DNA of 64,000 bases from G963667975 sp963677395 (lineage in GTDB: Bacteria; Bacteroidota; Bacteroidia; Bacteroidales; G963667975). A model generated the notes under the pieces. That model ran no database searches. It was not told the origin of the DNA and saw nothing but the letters and a program-made list of their open reading frames with translations. Shown in pieces: positions 41,178 to 50,141 of this stretch. The stretch is taken from contig OY781965.2 in assembly GCA_963677395.2 (NCBI GenBank), positions 868,001 through 932,000 on the forward strand. The letters run 5' to 3'. How positions within the stretch are numbered: the first letter of the stretch is position 1; each line of letters begins with the position of its first letter. The position numbers were made by a program, and so were the translations under genes.

Positions 41178-42302
41178 TTATTGTTCTTTATACGATTTCA
41201 GGTTTTTTTGAATAGTATATGAACGCTTTGTATCAAGCAGATTAAACTCTGGAAATTGGATGTAAAAATTTTGTAAATCAGCAGTTAAACAAGAGTGAAC
41301 AGGAATTACAATCAACTCGTTCCCGATTTCCGGATTGCAATCCCATGCTTTGTAATTGTGTATTATTCCATGTTCCTGAGAGAGAGATGTTAGATATGCT
41401 CCTTCAATAATCTGTATTTTTCCATGTTGAAGTTTTGCTATCTGACCGTAAATTTTTGCACCATCCTTTACCAAATGCTCTTTAGAAAAGTGAACAGCCC
41501 CTCCGTGAATTACTATTTCATTGCGTTCGGGATAAGTTGCAGCAACTTTACAAGCCATCCATGCAGCTATTTCTTCTTCTTTACAGCACCCGGCATGGAG
41601 TTGCATTAAATCGTAAAACACAAAGTTTCCCGGGCGAATTTCGTCAACTTTAATTGGTTCTGTTTCAATGGATAAATAAGGAGTGTCACCTATTGAGACT
41701 TTTGCGCCTGAGGAAATATTATCTCTTAGAGACAGAAGTTTTGCAACAGATTCTCTGCCTAAACGCAGAATCTCATCCTTATTTCCAGCGTTGTATGTGT
41801 TTCCAAAGTGAGAAAGAAAACCTTCAAAATGAATAAACGCATTGTTATTTAATGATTTAACAGAATTAATTATCGGCTCCCTATTTTGGTAATCAAATCC
41901 TGTACGATGATAACCAACATCAATTTCCATCCAAACCTTTAAGGGAACAGATAAATAGGTTGCTAAGTACAGTGCAGATTCATAGTTACTTACAATAATA
42001 TTCAATGTTATTTTTGTAGCAAGAGATTCTATTTTAGATAAATACGAAGGGATAAAAGGGAATGCAATGGTGATATCATTCCAATGATGTTCAGCAAAAT
42101 ATTCCGCCATTTCTAAATTTGAAGCAGTACAATATCCTATTTGTTCATTTTTGAACCATTGGGCAATATCTTTTGACTGATGTGTCTTAAAATGAGGTCT
42201 GAAGACTGCATTATTTTGATTAGCCTTGTATTGCATCTTCTGGATATTCAAAATTGCTTGATTTTTTGATACCCTGAGTTGAGGAAAAGTATTATTCTCC
42301 AT
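41178..42302 (-). CDS. D-threonine aldolase/D-serine dehydratase-like PLP enzyme
   Basis: About 374 residues from MENNTFPQLR; an earlier ATG adds a leader that overlaps the promoter region. Fold-type III (alanine-racemase-like barrel): PLP lysine K39 in RPHFKTHQ, YCTASNLEMAEYF, SHFGNTYN and EIRPGNFVFYD. The second domain has PVHSCLTAD, the His-x-Cys zinc pair of D-threonine aldolase/DSD1-like enzymes. Likely acts on D-hydroxy amino acids in the cytoplasm. It begins a cluster with two LPS glycosyltransferases (45 bases upstream of GT2), which may be chance co-transcription. Confidence 0.85.
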   Translation of the reverse strand: MENNTFPQLRVSKNQAILNIQKMQYKANQNNAVFRPHFKTHQSKDIAQWFKNEQIGYCTASNLEMAEYFAEHHWNDITIAFPFIPSYLSKIESLATKITLNIIVSNYESALYLATYLSVPLKVWMEIDVGYHRTGFDYQNREPIINSVKSLNNNAFIHFEGFLSHFGNTYNAGNKDEILRLGRESVAKLLSLRDNISSGAKVSIGDTPYLSIETEPIKVDEIRPGNFVFYDLMQLHAGCCKEEEIAAWMACKVAATYPERNEIVIHGGAVHFSKEHLVKDGAKIYGQIAKLQHGKIQIIEGAYLTSLSQEHGIIHNYKAWDCNPEIGNELIVIPVHSCLTADLQNFYIQFPEFNLLDTKRSYTIQKNLKSYKEQ

Positions 42303-42327
42303 TTTTAAAACAAAGTGTTGTAAATCC

Positions 42328-42356
42328 CAAAAATACGCTTTTCTTTGCAAAACAAA
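42328..42356 (-). promoter_or_regulatory. Promoter of the D-threonine-aldolase-like/LPS cluster
   Basis: TATTTTTG on the - strand (42328-42335) is an exact -7 box with TTTG 17 bases upstream (42353-42356), 25 bases before the ATG at 42302. Confidence 0.5.
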
Positions 42357-42442
42357 ACTTCACGGGGCAACAACACATATTTTTTAATGTTGTATGATGC
42401 AACGCTTATGAAATATTGATGTCTAAATAATCACTGAGATTA

Positions 42443-43033
42443 ATGTATTCAGAAGAAGAACTGATTTCTGGATGTATCAAAGGAAAACGCTCGGCGCAAA
42501 AAGCTCTATATGATCTATATGCGAGCCGGATGTTTGGTATTTGCCTTCGATATGCCCGAAATCGTGATGATGCTGAAGATATGTTACAGGAAGGTTTTAT
42601 AAAAATTTATTCGAGTATGAGTTCATTCCGGGGGCAAGGTTCCTTTGAAGGATGGATGAAGCGTATCATGGTTAACAATGCGCTTAATATGCTGCGAAAA
42701 AATGCTAAAGCATTTCTGTTCAGTGAACTCAATGAAAGTACATATGTTGTGCCTGATGAAACCGAAAATGAGAACGATTTGATGAAGCTTTACGGGGAAA
42801 TTTCTCCTCAGATTTTAATGAAACAAATTGCAGCACTTCCTGATGGTTATAAAGTGGTTTTTAACCTTTATGCAATTGAAGATTATTCCCACAAAGAAAT
42901 TGGTGAAATGCTCAATATTTCTGAAAACACTTCTAAATCGCAACTTTCACGTGCCCGGAAGTATCTTCGCAAGCGTCTGGAAGAACTCATTTCAGTTGAT
43001 AACCCCAAACCGTTGATAAATGAACAACGATAA
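42443..43033 (+). CDS. RNA polymerase ECF-type sigma-70 factor
   Basis: 196 residues. Region 2: RNRDDAEDMLQEGFIKIYSS and FEGWMKRIMVNNALNMLRK; region 4: LPDGYKVVFNLYAIEDYSH, KEIGEMLNISENTSKSQLS. It overlaps the next gene by 14 bases, so they are co-translated. Upstream (42351-42442) ACAACA ... TGTTGT and GTTG-N7-CAAC dyads are seen, possibly an autoregulated ECF promoter, without a recognisable housekeeping box. Divergent from the D-threonine-aldolase-like gene. Confidence 0.92.
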   Translation: MYSEEELISGCIKGKRSAQKALYDLYASRMFGICLRYARNRDDAEDMLQEGFIKIYSSMSSFRGQGSFEGWMKRIMVNNALNMLRKNAKAFLFSELNESTYVVPDETENENDLMKLYGEISPQILMKQIAALPDGYKVVFNLYAIEDYSHKEIGEMLNISENTSKSQLSRARKYLRKRLEELISVDNPKPLINEQR

Positions 43034-44576
43034 ATTACCGATTGACGACCTCTTTAAGCGGGCTCTTGAGAATTACACTCAGGAAGAGCCGTCTAATCAT
43101 GTGTGGAGCATTATTTCGAAAAAACTCCTTTTGCAGAATTTTGCCAAATTGGGTATATTCAAAATAAATGCATGGACTGCTGTTTCCGGAGTTGCTGCTG
43201 CTGCTTTGGTTACTGCTGTAATTCTTTTCTCTAATCAAGATGAAAAAACTGTTTCCGAAAATAAAATAGCTCCTCAAAAAAATCAAAGTATTACTCAGCC
43301 TTTTGATTCCGCTTCAGAAGAAAAAATTACTGCAATAAGTTTAAGAACAGCAACTCCTGAAATACACGAAGTGTCTGAGAATAATGCAATTGTAAACAAA
43401 GGATTAAATTCAACAAAAAAAGTTGAGCATTCAACATTAAAACAGATTGTTGCTACAGAACCTACGAAAGCCAGTTTGCCGGCTGCTGAAAAAGTAAAAT
43501 CTTTTGAGGTAGCTCAGAAAGCAACTCTAGCCAATGAGAATGCTAAACAGGTTGTAAAACAGAAAATTGACGCACAGGAGAAAAGTGCGAATATTGTTGA
43601 AAAACTACAACCTGCAATACAGAAAACGGAAGTAGTTCAAGAACAAAAAGTTGTGGAAAAAGGTGAAAAATCTTTGGTCGAAACAATTGTGATACATCCA
43701 GATGTTCAGAAAGAACAAAATGCTAAAATGGGAAATGAGTTACGTAAAAGTAATTCATTATCAATAGATTCTACAATAAGATCTCCTAAGGAAGAAGGTA
43801 TTTTTCCCAAAAAGAAAACAACAGCTTCTGTAACCTATGATTACCGTCATTGGGCAGTAGATGTTTTTACATCCTTTAATTTTAATTCAAAAAAATCGGA
43901 GTGGAGTGTGCCCGTTTTTCAGAATTACTACAATTTCCAGAACAAAGAATCAAATGCGATATCTAACGATTTTGGACTTGAATTAACTTACAAAACTAGT
44001 CCGGGTCTCGTTTTTAAAACAGGGATTAATTATAGTACCTATGCTGATAAACAGGATATTAATTTCATGTATAAAGGGTCTGATACTCTCTATTATTTAT
44101 TTATTGATTCAAACTGGATTCCTAATCCAATTCCTGGAGAACCGTTAATTTTGAAAGTTGATACACTATTGCTTTATGCAATTGATTCATTTCCAAGATA
44201 CCAATCTCTGAATGCGTTAAACCAGTATCATTATTACGAAATTCCATTGTTGATAGGATGGAGTCAGAAATTTAAAAATCTTGATATTGAGATACTTGGT
44301 GGTGTTTCTATAGGGTTTTTATCAGGTTCCAATTTGTGGTATTATGATCCGAAGAAGGGATTTCTGCAAACAGAAGGGAAAAGTTTTCCAATCAGAAAAA
44401 CGATATTGAACCTGAGTTTGCGAATGACGGCAATCTATAATTTTAATAATCACATGGGTTTTATTTTTGGACCGGCCTACCGAAGAAACCTGAATTCAAT
44501 TTTTGAAGATGATTATCCATTAGATCAAAAATTTAACTCATTTTCAGTTCAGCTTGGCTTGAGATACAGGTTCTAG
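43020..44576 (+). CDS. Predicted envelope-spanning anti-sigma/beta-barrel protein
   Basis: 518 residues with an unusual order. Residues 1-48 are cytoplasmic and acidic/helical (IDDLFKRALENYTQEEPSNH, VWSIISKKLL), 51-70 form a single membrane helix (WTAVSGVAAAALVTAVILF), 75-265 are a low-complexity Lys/Gln/Ala/Glu-rich linker, and from about 270 to the end alternating aromatic strands (FNFNSKKSEWSVPV; KTGINYSTYAD; SVQLGLRYRF) form a PorT-like outer-membrane beta-barrel ending in a terminal Phe. The 14-base overlap with the sigma gene and cytoplasmic head suggest it holds the sigma factor and responds directly to an outer-membrane signal. The barrel is inferred from strand pattern only. Confidence 0.72.
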   Translation: MNNDKLPIDDLFKRALENYTQEEPSNHVWSIISKKLLLQNFAKLGIFKINAWTAVSGVAAAALVTAVILFSNQDEKTVSENKIAPQKNQSITQPFDSASEEKITAISLRTATPEIHEVSENNAIVNKGLNSTKKVEHSTLKQIVATEPTKASLPAAEKVKSFEVAQKATLANENAKQVVKQKIDAQEKSANIVEKLQPAIQKTEVVQEQKVVEKGEKSLVETIVIHPDVQKEQNAKMGNELRKSNSLSIDSTIRSPKEEGIFPKKKTTASVTYDYRHWAVDVFTSFNFNSKKSEWSVPVFQNYYNFQNKESNAISNDFGLELTYKTSPGLVFKTGINYSTYADKQDINFMYKGSDTLYYLFIDSNWIPNPIPGEPLILKVDTLLLYAIDSFPRYQSLNALNQYHYYEIPLLIGWSQKFKNLDIEILGGVSIGFLSGSNLWYYDPKKGFLQTEGKSFPIRKTILNLSLRMTAIYNFNNHMGFIFGPAYRRNLNSIFEDDYPLDQKFNSFSVQLGLRYRF

Positions 44577-44637
44577 AACATTCTTCGATGCCAATAAGAC
44601 TGTAAAATATAGTCCCAAGTCATTTCTTCAATCGGTA

Positions 44638-45567
44638 TTAAAGAGTAGAATGCTTAATATTTCGCTTTATTCCCTGATATCCGGTTCTTTTGAATGGAGA
44701 ATCGGAGAACTGTATACTAAAATCTTGCTCGGTAATGTTATTCCATTGATTTTCGGTGCTTTCCTGAATAAATGATTTTATCCTGAATAAATCATCTGTG
44801 CGAGGACTTGCCAGCTTATGGTTCCACGGGCAGGCATCCTGGCAGCGATCGCAGCCAAACACACAATTGTTAAGGGTTAATTCCTTTTTCTGGAAATGAA
44901 AATCGCCCTTGTGTTCAATGGTTAGATATGAAATACATTTCTGAGCATTCAGAGAGCCTTTTCCGGATAGGGCATTGTTGGGACAACTTTTTAAACATTG
45001 ATTGCAGTTTTCACAATTGTTTTTGAATGGAGATCCATATTCCAGTTCCTGATCAATTAATACGCCTCCAATAAAAACGAATGATCCAAAGTGGGGATGA
45101 ATCAGGCAACTATTTTTTCCAATCCATCCTAAACCGGCTCGTTGAGCAAGTGCTTTTTCAAATACGGGCGCAGTATCCGTGAAGGGTCTGCATTGAATTT
45201 CAGATACTTTTTCTTTTAAGTGAAGAATAAGTTTTTTGAGCTTCTCTTTGAATATTATATGATAATCAATACTATAAGCATATTTAGAAACTCTGTATTT
45301 GCAATCTTCGTTTTGTAAAGAAGAAGGATAATAGTTCAAAATAACCATAATTGCTGATTTTGAACCAGGCATAAGTAATTGAGGATTACGTCGAATCTCC
45401 TGATAATTTGAAAGATAACTCATGTCGGCATTACTTCCTTCCGAAATCCATTGAGAAAGGAACCTACTTTCTTCTTCAAAAGGTTCTAATGAGGCAAATC
45501 CGCAATCATCAAATCCAAGATCGAGAGCGAGATTTTTGATAAGTACTGAAAGTTCAGATTTCTCCAT
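44638..45567 (-). CDS. queG: Epoxyqueuosine reductase
   Basis: 309 residues. Two [4Fe-4S] cluster motifs: CENCNQCLKSCPNNAL and CVFGCDRCQDACPWN, with the N-terminal cobalamin-binding region (FDDCGFASLEPF) and WIGKNSCLIHPHFGSF. It reduces epoxyqueuosine to queuosine in tRNA(GUN) wobble positions using cobalamin. Two bases after the ruvB stop, so co-transcribed with it. The reader should note it is near the lower size limit of the family (lacking a C-terminal HEAT domain found in long forms). Confidence 0.95.
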   Translation of the reverse strand: MEKSELSVLIKNLALDLGFDDCGFASLEPFEEESRFLSQWISEGSNADMSYLSNYQEIRRNPQLLMPGSKSAIMVILNYYPSSLQNEDCKYRVSKYAYSIDYHIIFKEKLKKLILHLKEKVSEIQCRPFTDTAPVFEKALAQRAGLGWIGKNSCLIHPHFGSFVFIGGVLIDQELEYGSPFKNNCENCNQCLKSCPNNALSGKGSLNAQKCISYLTIEHKGDFHFQKKELTLNNCVFGCDRCQDACPWNHKLASPRTDDLFRIKSFIQESTENQWNNITEQDFSIQFSDSPFKRTGYQGIKRNIKHSTL

Positions 45568-45569
45568 AA

Positions 45570-46595
45570 TTAACTGAACAGAGTGCCTTGGTCATTGAGA
45601 TTTATTTTTCCCAGATGGCTGTATGCCAATGCGGTGGCTTCACGTCCGCGTGGCGTCCGCATCAGATATCCTTCCTGAATCAGAAAGGGTTCGTAAACTT
45701 CTTCAATCGTTCCGGAATCTTCGCCTACAGCAGTTGCTATTGTGCTAATTCCGACCGGGCCTCCTTTAAATTTATCAATGATGGTTGACAAAATACGATT
45801 ATCCATTTCATCAAGTCCATTTTTGTCAACATTTAAAGCCGAAAGAGAAAACTGAGATATTTCCATATCAATGGTTCCATTTCCTTTGATTTGGGCAAAG
45901 TCGCGAACTCTTCGAAGCAAAAGATTTGCAATACGTGGAGTTCCCCGGCTTCTGCGTGCAATTTCGAAAGCCGCGTCTTCGTAGATAGGAACGTTTAGAA
46001 TTCCTGCTGACCGGCGAATGATTTTCATCAACGTTGCTGCATCGTAATAGTTTAAACGGGAAGTAATGCCAAACCGGGAGCGAAGAGGTGCTGTAAGCAA
46101 TCCTGAGCGGGTAGTTGCGCCTATTAGGGTAAAAGGATTAATGCTAATTTGAACACTACGAGCATTTGGACCGCTTTCTATCATGATATCAATCCGGTAA
46201 TCTTCCATTGCAGAATACAAATATTCTTCAACAACAGGGCTCAAACGGTGAATTTCATCGATAAATAACACATCATTGGGCTCGAGATTTGTGAGCAAGC
46301 CGGCAAGTTCACCGGGCTTGTCCAATACAGGTCCTGACGTTAGTTTCAGATTTACGCCAAGTTCGTTGGCGATAATATGAGAAAGTGTTGTTTTTCCAAG
46401 ACCAGGAGGTCCGTGAAGCAGTACATGGTCAAGTGCTTCTTCACGTTGTTTCGCTGCTTTTACAAAAATTTTCAGGTTTTCTACAACCTGAAGCTGTCCT
46501 TCAAACGTATCGAACTGAGATGGACGCAAAGCTTTTTCTACTTCCTGTTCTCCCTCATTCATTTGTTGTCCGCTGGCATCCAAATATTTATTCAT
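45570..46595 (-). CDS. ruvB: Holliday junction branch migration helicase RuvB
   Basis: About 341 residues from MNKYLDASG (an upstream ATG at 46646 adds a hydrophobic leader that is unlikely for RuvB). Walker A HGPPGLGKTTLS, Walker B LFIDEIHRL, sensor GATTRSGLLTAPLRSRFG and the C-terminal winged helix (GPVGISTIATAVGEDSGT) are intact. It forms the hexameric motor of RuvAB in recombination. The ATG at 46595 is preceded by a purine run. First gene of a pair with queG. Confidence 0.97.
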   Translation of the reverse strand: MNKYLDASGQQMNEGEQEVEKALRPSQFDTFEGQLQVVENLKIFVKAAKQREEALDHVLLHGPPGLGKTTLSHIIANELGVNLKLTSGPVLDKPGELAGLLTNLEPNDVLFIDEIHRLSPVVEEYLYSAMEDYRIDIMIESGPNARSVQISINPFTLIGATTRSGLLTAPLRSRFGITSRLNYYDAATLMKIIRRSAGILNVPIYEDAAFEIARRSRGTPRIANLLLRRVRDFAQIKGNGTIDMEISQFSLSALNVDKNGLDEMDNRILSTIIDKFKGGPVGISTIATAVGEDSGTIEEVYEPFLIQEGYLMRTPRGREATALAYSHLGKINLNDQGTLFS

Positions 46596-46717
46596 AATTT
46601 CAAGTTCTTGATTTGCTAGAAAAAGCAAGAGTACAAAAAAAAACATAAATGTGCTTACTTAAATAAAAATTATCGTATATTAGCTAACAAATTTACCCCT
46701 CCAAAAACCTAAGAGCT

Positions 46718-47560
46718 ATGAAAGAAATAATTGTTGCTATTGACTTTTCCAAGGGGTCGCTCTATGCGCTTGATTTATCACTTGATATTGCTAACAAGAC
46801 AGGAGCTGACATCCTGATGGTTTGGGTTGAAAATCAAAGCCCGGACGATAACCTATCAGCTGGTTCTCAAATTGAAATTAAGAAAGAAGCATCTGTTTCT
46901 CTCGAAAATTTGAAAAAAGAGTATCAAAGCAAGCTTCTCAAAAGTAAAATTGATTATAAAATCCGTCATGGACGTGTTTACAGCGAAATTGCAAATCAGG
47001 CAAAGTATGATGATGCCGATTTAATTATTGCAGGAACACATGGTGCCTCTGGATTTGATAAGTGGATGGGAAGCAATGCATTTCGTATTGTAACATATTC
47101 GCCATGTCCGGTAATTACAATTCGTTATGGCTTTGATTTTAATAAAAAGCTAGAACGTATTGTACTTCCAATTGACAGCACGATGGATACACGCCAAAAA
47201 GTACCTTTCACTGCAAAAATTGCAAAAATCTTTGGTGCTGAAATTCACATTGTGGGGCTGTACACTACTACTGTAAAAGCCGTACGTCGTAAAGTTGACA
47301 ATTACCTTACTCAGGTTGAAAAATATCTCACACAGGAAGGTGTTAAATTTACAACTGTTACGCTTGAAGCAGATAATATTACAAATGAAACAATTAAATA
47401 CGCAGAGCAAAGCAATGCCGATTTAATTGCAATCATGACCGAACAAGAAAAAACAGCTGCAAATTTCCTACTTGGGCCTTACGCACAGCAAATGGTAAAT
47501 AATTGTCCAATTCCTGTATTAAGTATCCAACCGAAAGAAATTAACGATGCAGCCCGTTAA
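46718..47560 (+). CDS. Tandem universal stress protein
   Basis: 280 residues holding two UspA domains. Domain 1 (about 1-140) has the G-x2-G-x9-G phosphate loop region (GTHGASGFDKWMGSNAF) that suggests ATP binding; domain 2 (about 145-275) has a degenerate loop (MTEQEKTAANFLLGPYAQQM), so it probably does not bind ATP. Such tandem Usps respond to stress or redox state. Single-gene unit; the downstream palindrome at 47585 may serve as its terminator. Confidence 0.9.
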   Translation: MKEIIVAIDFSKGSLYALDLSLDIANKTGADILMVWVENQSPDDNLSAGSQIEIKKEASVSLENLKKEYQSKLLKSKIDYKIRHGRVYSEIANQAKYDDADLIIAGTHGASGFDKWMGSNAFRIVTYSPCPVITIRYGFDFNKKLERIVLPIDSTMDTRQKVPFTAKIAKIFGAEIHIVGLYTTTVKAVRRKVDNYLTQVEKYLTQEGVKFTTVTLEADNITNETIKYAEQSNADLIAIMTEQEKTAANFLLGPYAQQMVNNCPIPVLSIQPKEINDAAR

Positions 47561-47580
47561 TAACTTTTCTTAAAAAGAAC

Positions 47581-47616
47581 TTTGGCAAGCGGCAAAATTG
47601 TAATTTTGCCGCTTGT
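47581..47616. promoter_or_regulatory. Perfect 14-bp dyad overlapping a -7 box
   Basis: CAAGCGGCAAAATT-GT-AATTTTGCCGCTTG (47586-47615) is a perfect inverted repeat. Its right half contains TAATTTTG (47601-47608), an exact -7 box for the SPOR-domain gene, with TTTG at 47581-47584 (16-base spacer, a little short). No T run follows. It may be both the terminator of the stress protein gene and the promoter or operator of the next gene. Confidence 0.5.
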
Positions 47617-47636
47617 CATTTATAATGCATTCGAAT

Positions 47637-48089
47637 ATGAAAAGGCCAGTTTTAGGATTTTTTGTTACAATTTTTTTTGCTGCATTTAATTTATTATCAG
47701 CACAAAATAATGAAGGAAGCTTGGATGTAATTCAGGATAGCCGGGTAAATGAACTACAGGAAAAGCATATTCAATTTAATGAAGTAGTAAATACTATTTC
47801 CGGTTTCAGAGTGAATATCTTTTTTCAATCAGGAAATAATTCTAAGAATATGGCAAATCAGATTCGGGCTAAGTTTGCTGAAAAATACCCGGATATTCCT
47901 GCATATATTGTTTTTGAAGAACCTAATTTTAAGGTAAAAGTTGGAGATTTTCGTACACGTGTTGAAGCGCGAGGCTTTCTGGAAAAGATAAAAATCGATT
48001 TTCCGGATGCGTTTGTTTCCAAAGACGAAATCTATTTTCCGGCTATCGTAACGTCGGAGGCTGCCCCTGCAGATGTTTCTCCAAAGTGA
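47637..48089 (+). CDS. SPOR-domain secreted protein
   Basis: 150 residues from ATG 47637; earlier TTG or ATG starts (47613, 47625) would fall in or on the promoter dyad. Signal peptide FFVTIFFAAFNLLSAQ. The mature part holds a SPOR domain (about 65-140: GFRVNIFFQSGNNSKNMANQ, FKVKVGDFRTRVEARGFLEKI), which in other bacteria binds denuded peptidoglycan at the division septum. No other domain is present. Function at the septum is inferred from family knowledge. The 182 bases to the next gene show no gene or clear signal. Confidence 0.85.
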   Translation: MKRPVLGFFVTIFFAAFNLLSAQNNEGSLDVIQDSRVNELQEKHIQFNEVVNTISGFRVNIFFQSGNNSKNMANQIRAKFAEKYPDIPAYIVFEEPNFKVKVGDFRTRVEARGFLEKIKIDFPDAFVSKDEIYFPAIVTSEAAPADVSPK

Positions 48090-48271
48090 ATTCTAAAATA
48101 AACTGAAGCTATTCTGATGTAATGCTGATGGATAGAAATATTACGTCCAATCGAGTGTGCGAAGATTGAAATATTTATTTCTCCAATCAGTATAAAACAT
48201 CAATAAATTATATTTTTTACGCAAGAGATTGTCTGTGAATACTATGGCATAATTAGGCAACTGTAAGCTGG

Positions 48272-50113
48272 TTACAGACCTCTGCTTTCTGTTTCAATCT
48301 TCATCAAACAGTTTTTACAGTCGAAAACGAGTTTGAATCTTCGTTTTCCATTTTCAATAATTTCGGGGATTTGTAGTATTTCAATATCCTTATTATCCGT
48401 ATCCTTAGAACACAAACCCAAATGAAATTTCAGACAGTGGTGGGTGGTCATTACTGTTTTCCCGGCAAATTTTTCCTGTAGTTCCAGTGCAGGTTCTATT
48501 TCAGTTACTCCGTGACTCTGATAAAAATCAACAGCTTTTTGATTAGCCACATTGAATTCGTAGCTTAATTTTTGATTCGGAAAATCAACATCTTTTTCTA
48601 CTCTTGCAATTCGAAGTGGATGATAAGACCGAACTCTTTCTTCTTCGAGTAAAGAGAGAATATTTCTTCGTAAATCATTGATTTTGTTTATTGGCAGAAA
48701 AGGAAAGATATTTGCATTTATCGTAACAGAATTAATCGTGAAATGAGTGTTTCCGGTTTTTCGAAGCTGTGTTTCGAAAATTTCAATTGCTTTTTCTTTG
48801 TTGTTTGCTGCTTGAAACGGCTCTTCTGTTTTAACCTGAACTGAAATGCCATTTTCATCTTCGGCAATCAAAACAGAATGATCCTGAAGTTGCTCAAATT
48901 TCAGATTTACAAATATTTTACGGGTTGACTTGTCGTTTTTAAGCGTTTGCTCGAAGTCAATGTCAAAATTGCGGTAAACTTTGGTTCCGGGAACAATACC
49001 TTCCGGGTCTTTTACGGTAATTTGATTATTATCAGCGATTAGAACAGATGTTCCGGTGAATTCGCCGGATTGGTTTACAAAACAAATTCCATCACCATTG
49101 TGAAAAGCTTTCGTTGTATCAACAATAAACCTTTTTTCTGATTTACGAACGATTTCTCCAATAAATTCTCCCATCGATTTTGGCGAAACAGTTTGGATTA
49201 CAGTTTCCTTTCGGCCTTCAATAAAATAATTTGTAAAACCCCGGTTAAATGATTTTTCGGGATTGGGAATAAAGTGAAAGACTGTTGAACCTGAAGATAC
49301 TTTGCGATAGCCATTTTTTCGTTCCAGAATTTTATCAATCTCTGAACGATAATGTGCTACGATGTTTTTTACGTAGGATTCATCTTTCAGACGGCCTTCA
49401 ATTTTGAAGGAAGAAATTCCGGCATCTATCATGTTCTCAATATAATGAGTAAGATTTAAATCTTTAGGTGATAGAAGATGTTTGTTTTTTTCAATAAGCT
49501 GATTGTCGGATGAGTAAAGATTCCAGGGCAAACGACAGGCTTGAGCACATTTTCCCCGATTAGCACTTCTGCCGCTTAAAACCCGGCTCATGTAACAACG
49601 GCCACTATGTGAAACGCATAAAGCACCATGAATGAAACTTTCGAGTTCCAATGTTGTTTTGGAACGGATAATTTGTATTTCCCGAATCGACAATTCCCGA
49701 GCCAGTATTGCGCGTCGTATTCCAACATCCTCAAGAAACTTAATATAATCAGCATCAATATTATTTGTCTGAGTGCTGGCAAAAAGCGGAATAGGAGGCA
49801 GCTCACATCGTAGCAGTCCCATATCCTGAATGATTAATGCATCTGCCTCTGCATCATGGATCTGACGTATAATATCAAGTACATCGGGAAACTCATGGTC
49901 GTAGATGATTGTATTTACAACAACATATACCTTTGCACGGAACAAATGAGCATATTGTATCAACTCTGCAATATCAGTCACTGAATTTCCGGCAGCTACT
50001 CTGGCTCCGAATTTAGGTGCACCAATATACACTGCATCAGCTCCATAGTTTATCGCGATTTTGCCGCTTTCGCAATTTTTCGCAGGTGCCAGAAGCTCAA
50101 TAAATTGGTTCAC
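48272..50113 (-). CDS. U32-family peptidase-like protein (RlhA/YdcP type)
   Basis: 613 residues. U32 motifs: IELLAPAKNCESGKIAINYG (start of the domain), GADAVYIGAP, IHGALCVSHSGRCYMSRVLS (three conserved Cys), GRSANRGKCAQACRLPW, then a DUF3656-like middle (about 310-420) and a C-terminal Cys-containing tail (CLKFHLGLCSKDT, CKNCLMKIETE). The length and the extra domain resemble E. coli RlhA, which hydroxylates C2501 of 23S rRNA. The four-cysteine set suggests an iron-sulfur cluster. It follows lspA by 28 bases and closes the ileS-dksA-lspA operon. Protease activity is not implied. Confidence 0.85.
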   Translation of the reverse strand: MNQFIELLAPAKNCESGKIAINYGADAVYIGAPKFGARVAAGNSVTDIAELIQYAHLFRAKVYVVVNTIIYDHEFPDVLDIIRQIHDAEADALIIQDMGLLRCELPPIPLFASTQTNNIDADYIKFLEDVGIRRAILARELSIREIQIIRSKTTLELESFIHGALCVSHSGRCYMSRVLSGRSANRGKCAQACRLPWNLYSSDNQLIEKNKHLLSPKDLNLTHYIENMIDAGISSFKIEGRLKDESYVKNIVAHYRSEIDKILERKNGYRKVSSGSTVFHFIPNPEKSFNRGFTNYFIEGRKETVIQTVSPKSMGEFIGEIVRKSEKRFIVDTTKAFHNGDGICFVNQSGEFTGTSVLIADNNQITVKDPEGIVPGTKVYRNFDIDFEQTLKNDKSTRKIFVNLKFEQLQDHSVLIAEDENGISVQVKTEEPFQAANNKEKAIEIFETQLRKTGNTHFTINSVTINANIFPFLPINKINDLRRNILSLLEEERVRSYHPLRIARVEKDVDFPNQKLSYEFNVANQKAVDFYQSHGVTEIEPALELQEKFAGKTVMTTHHCLKFHLGLCSKDTDNKDIEILQIPEIIENGKRRFKLVFDCKNCLMKIETESRGL

Positions 50114-50141
50114 AAGCTCAGTATTATGTTGTAAGAACTGC

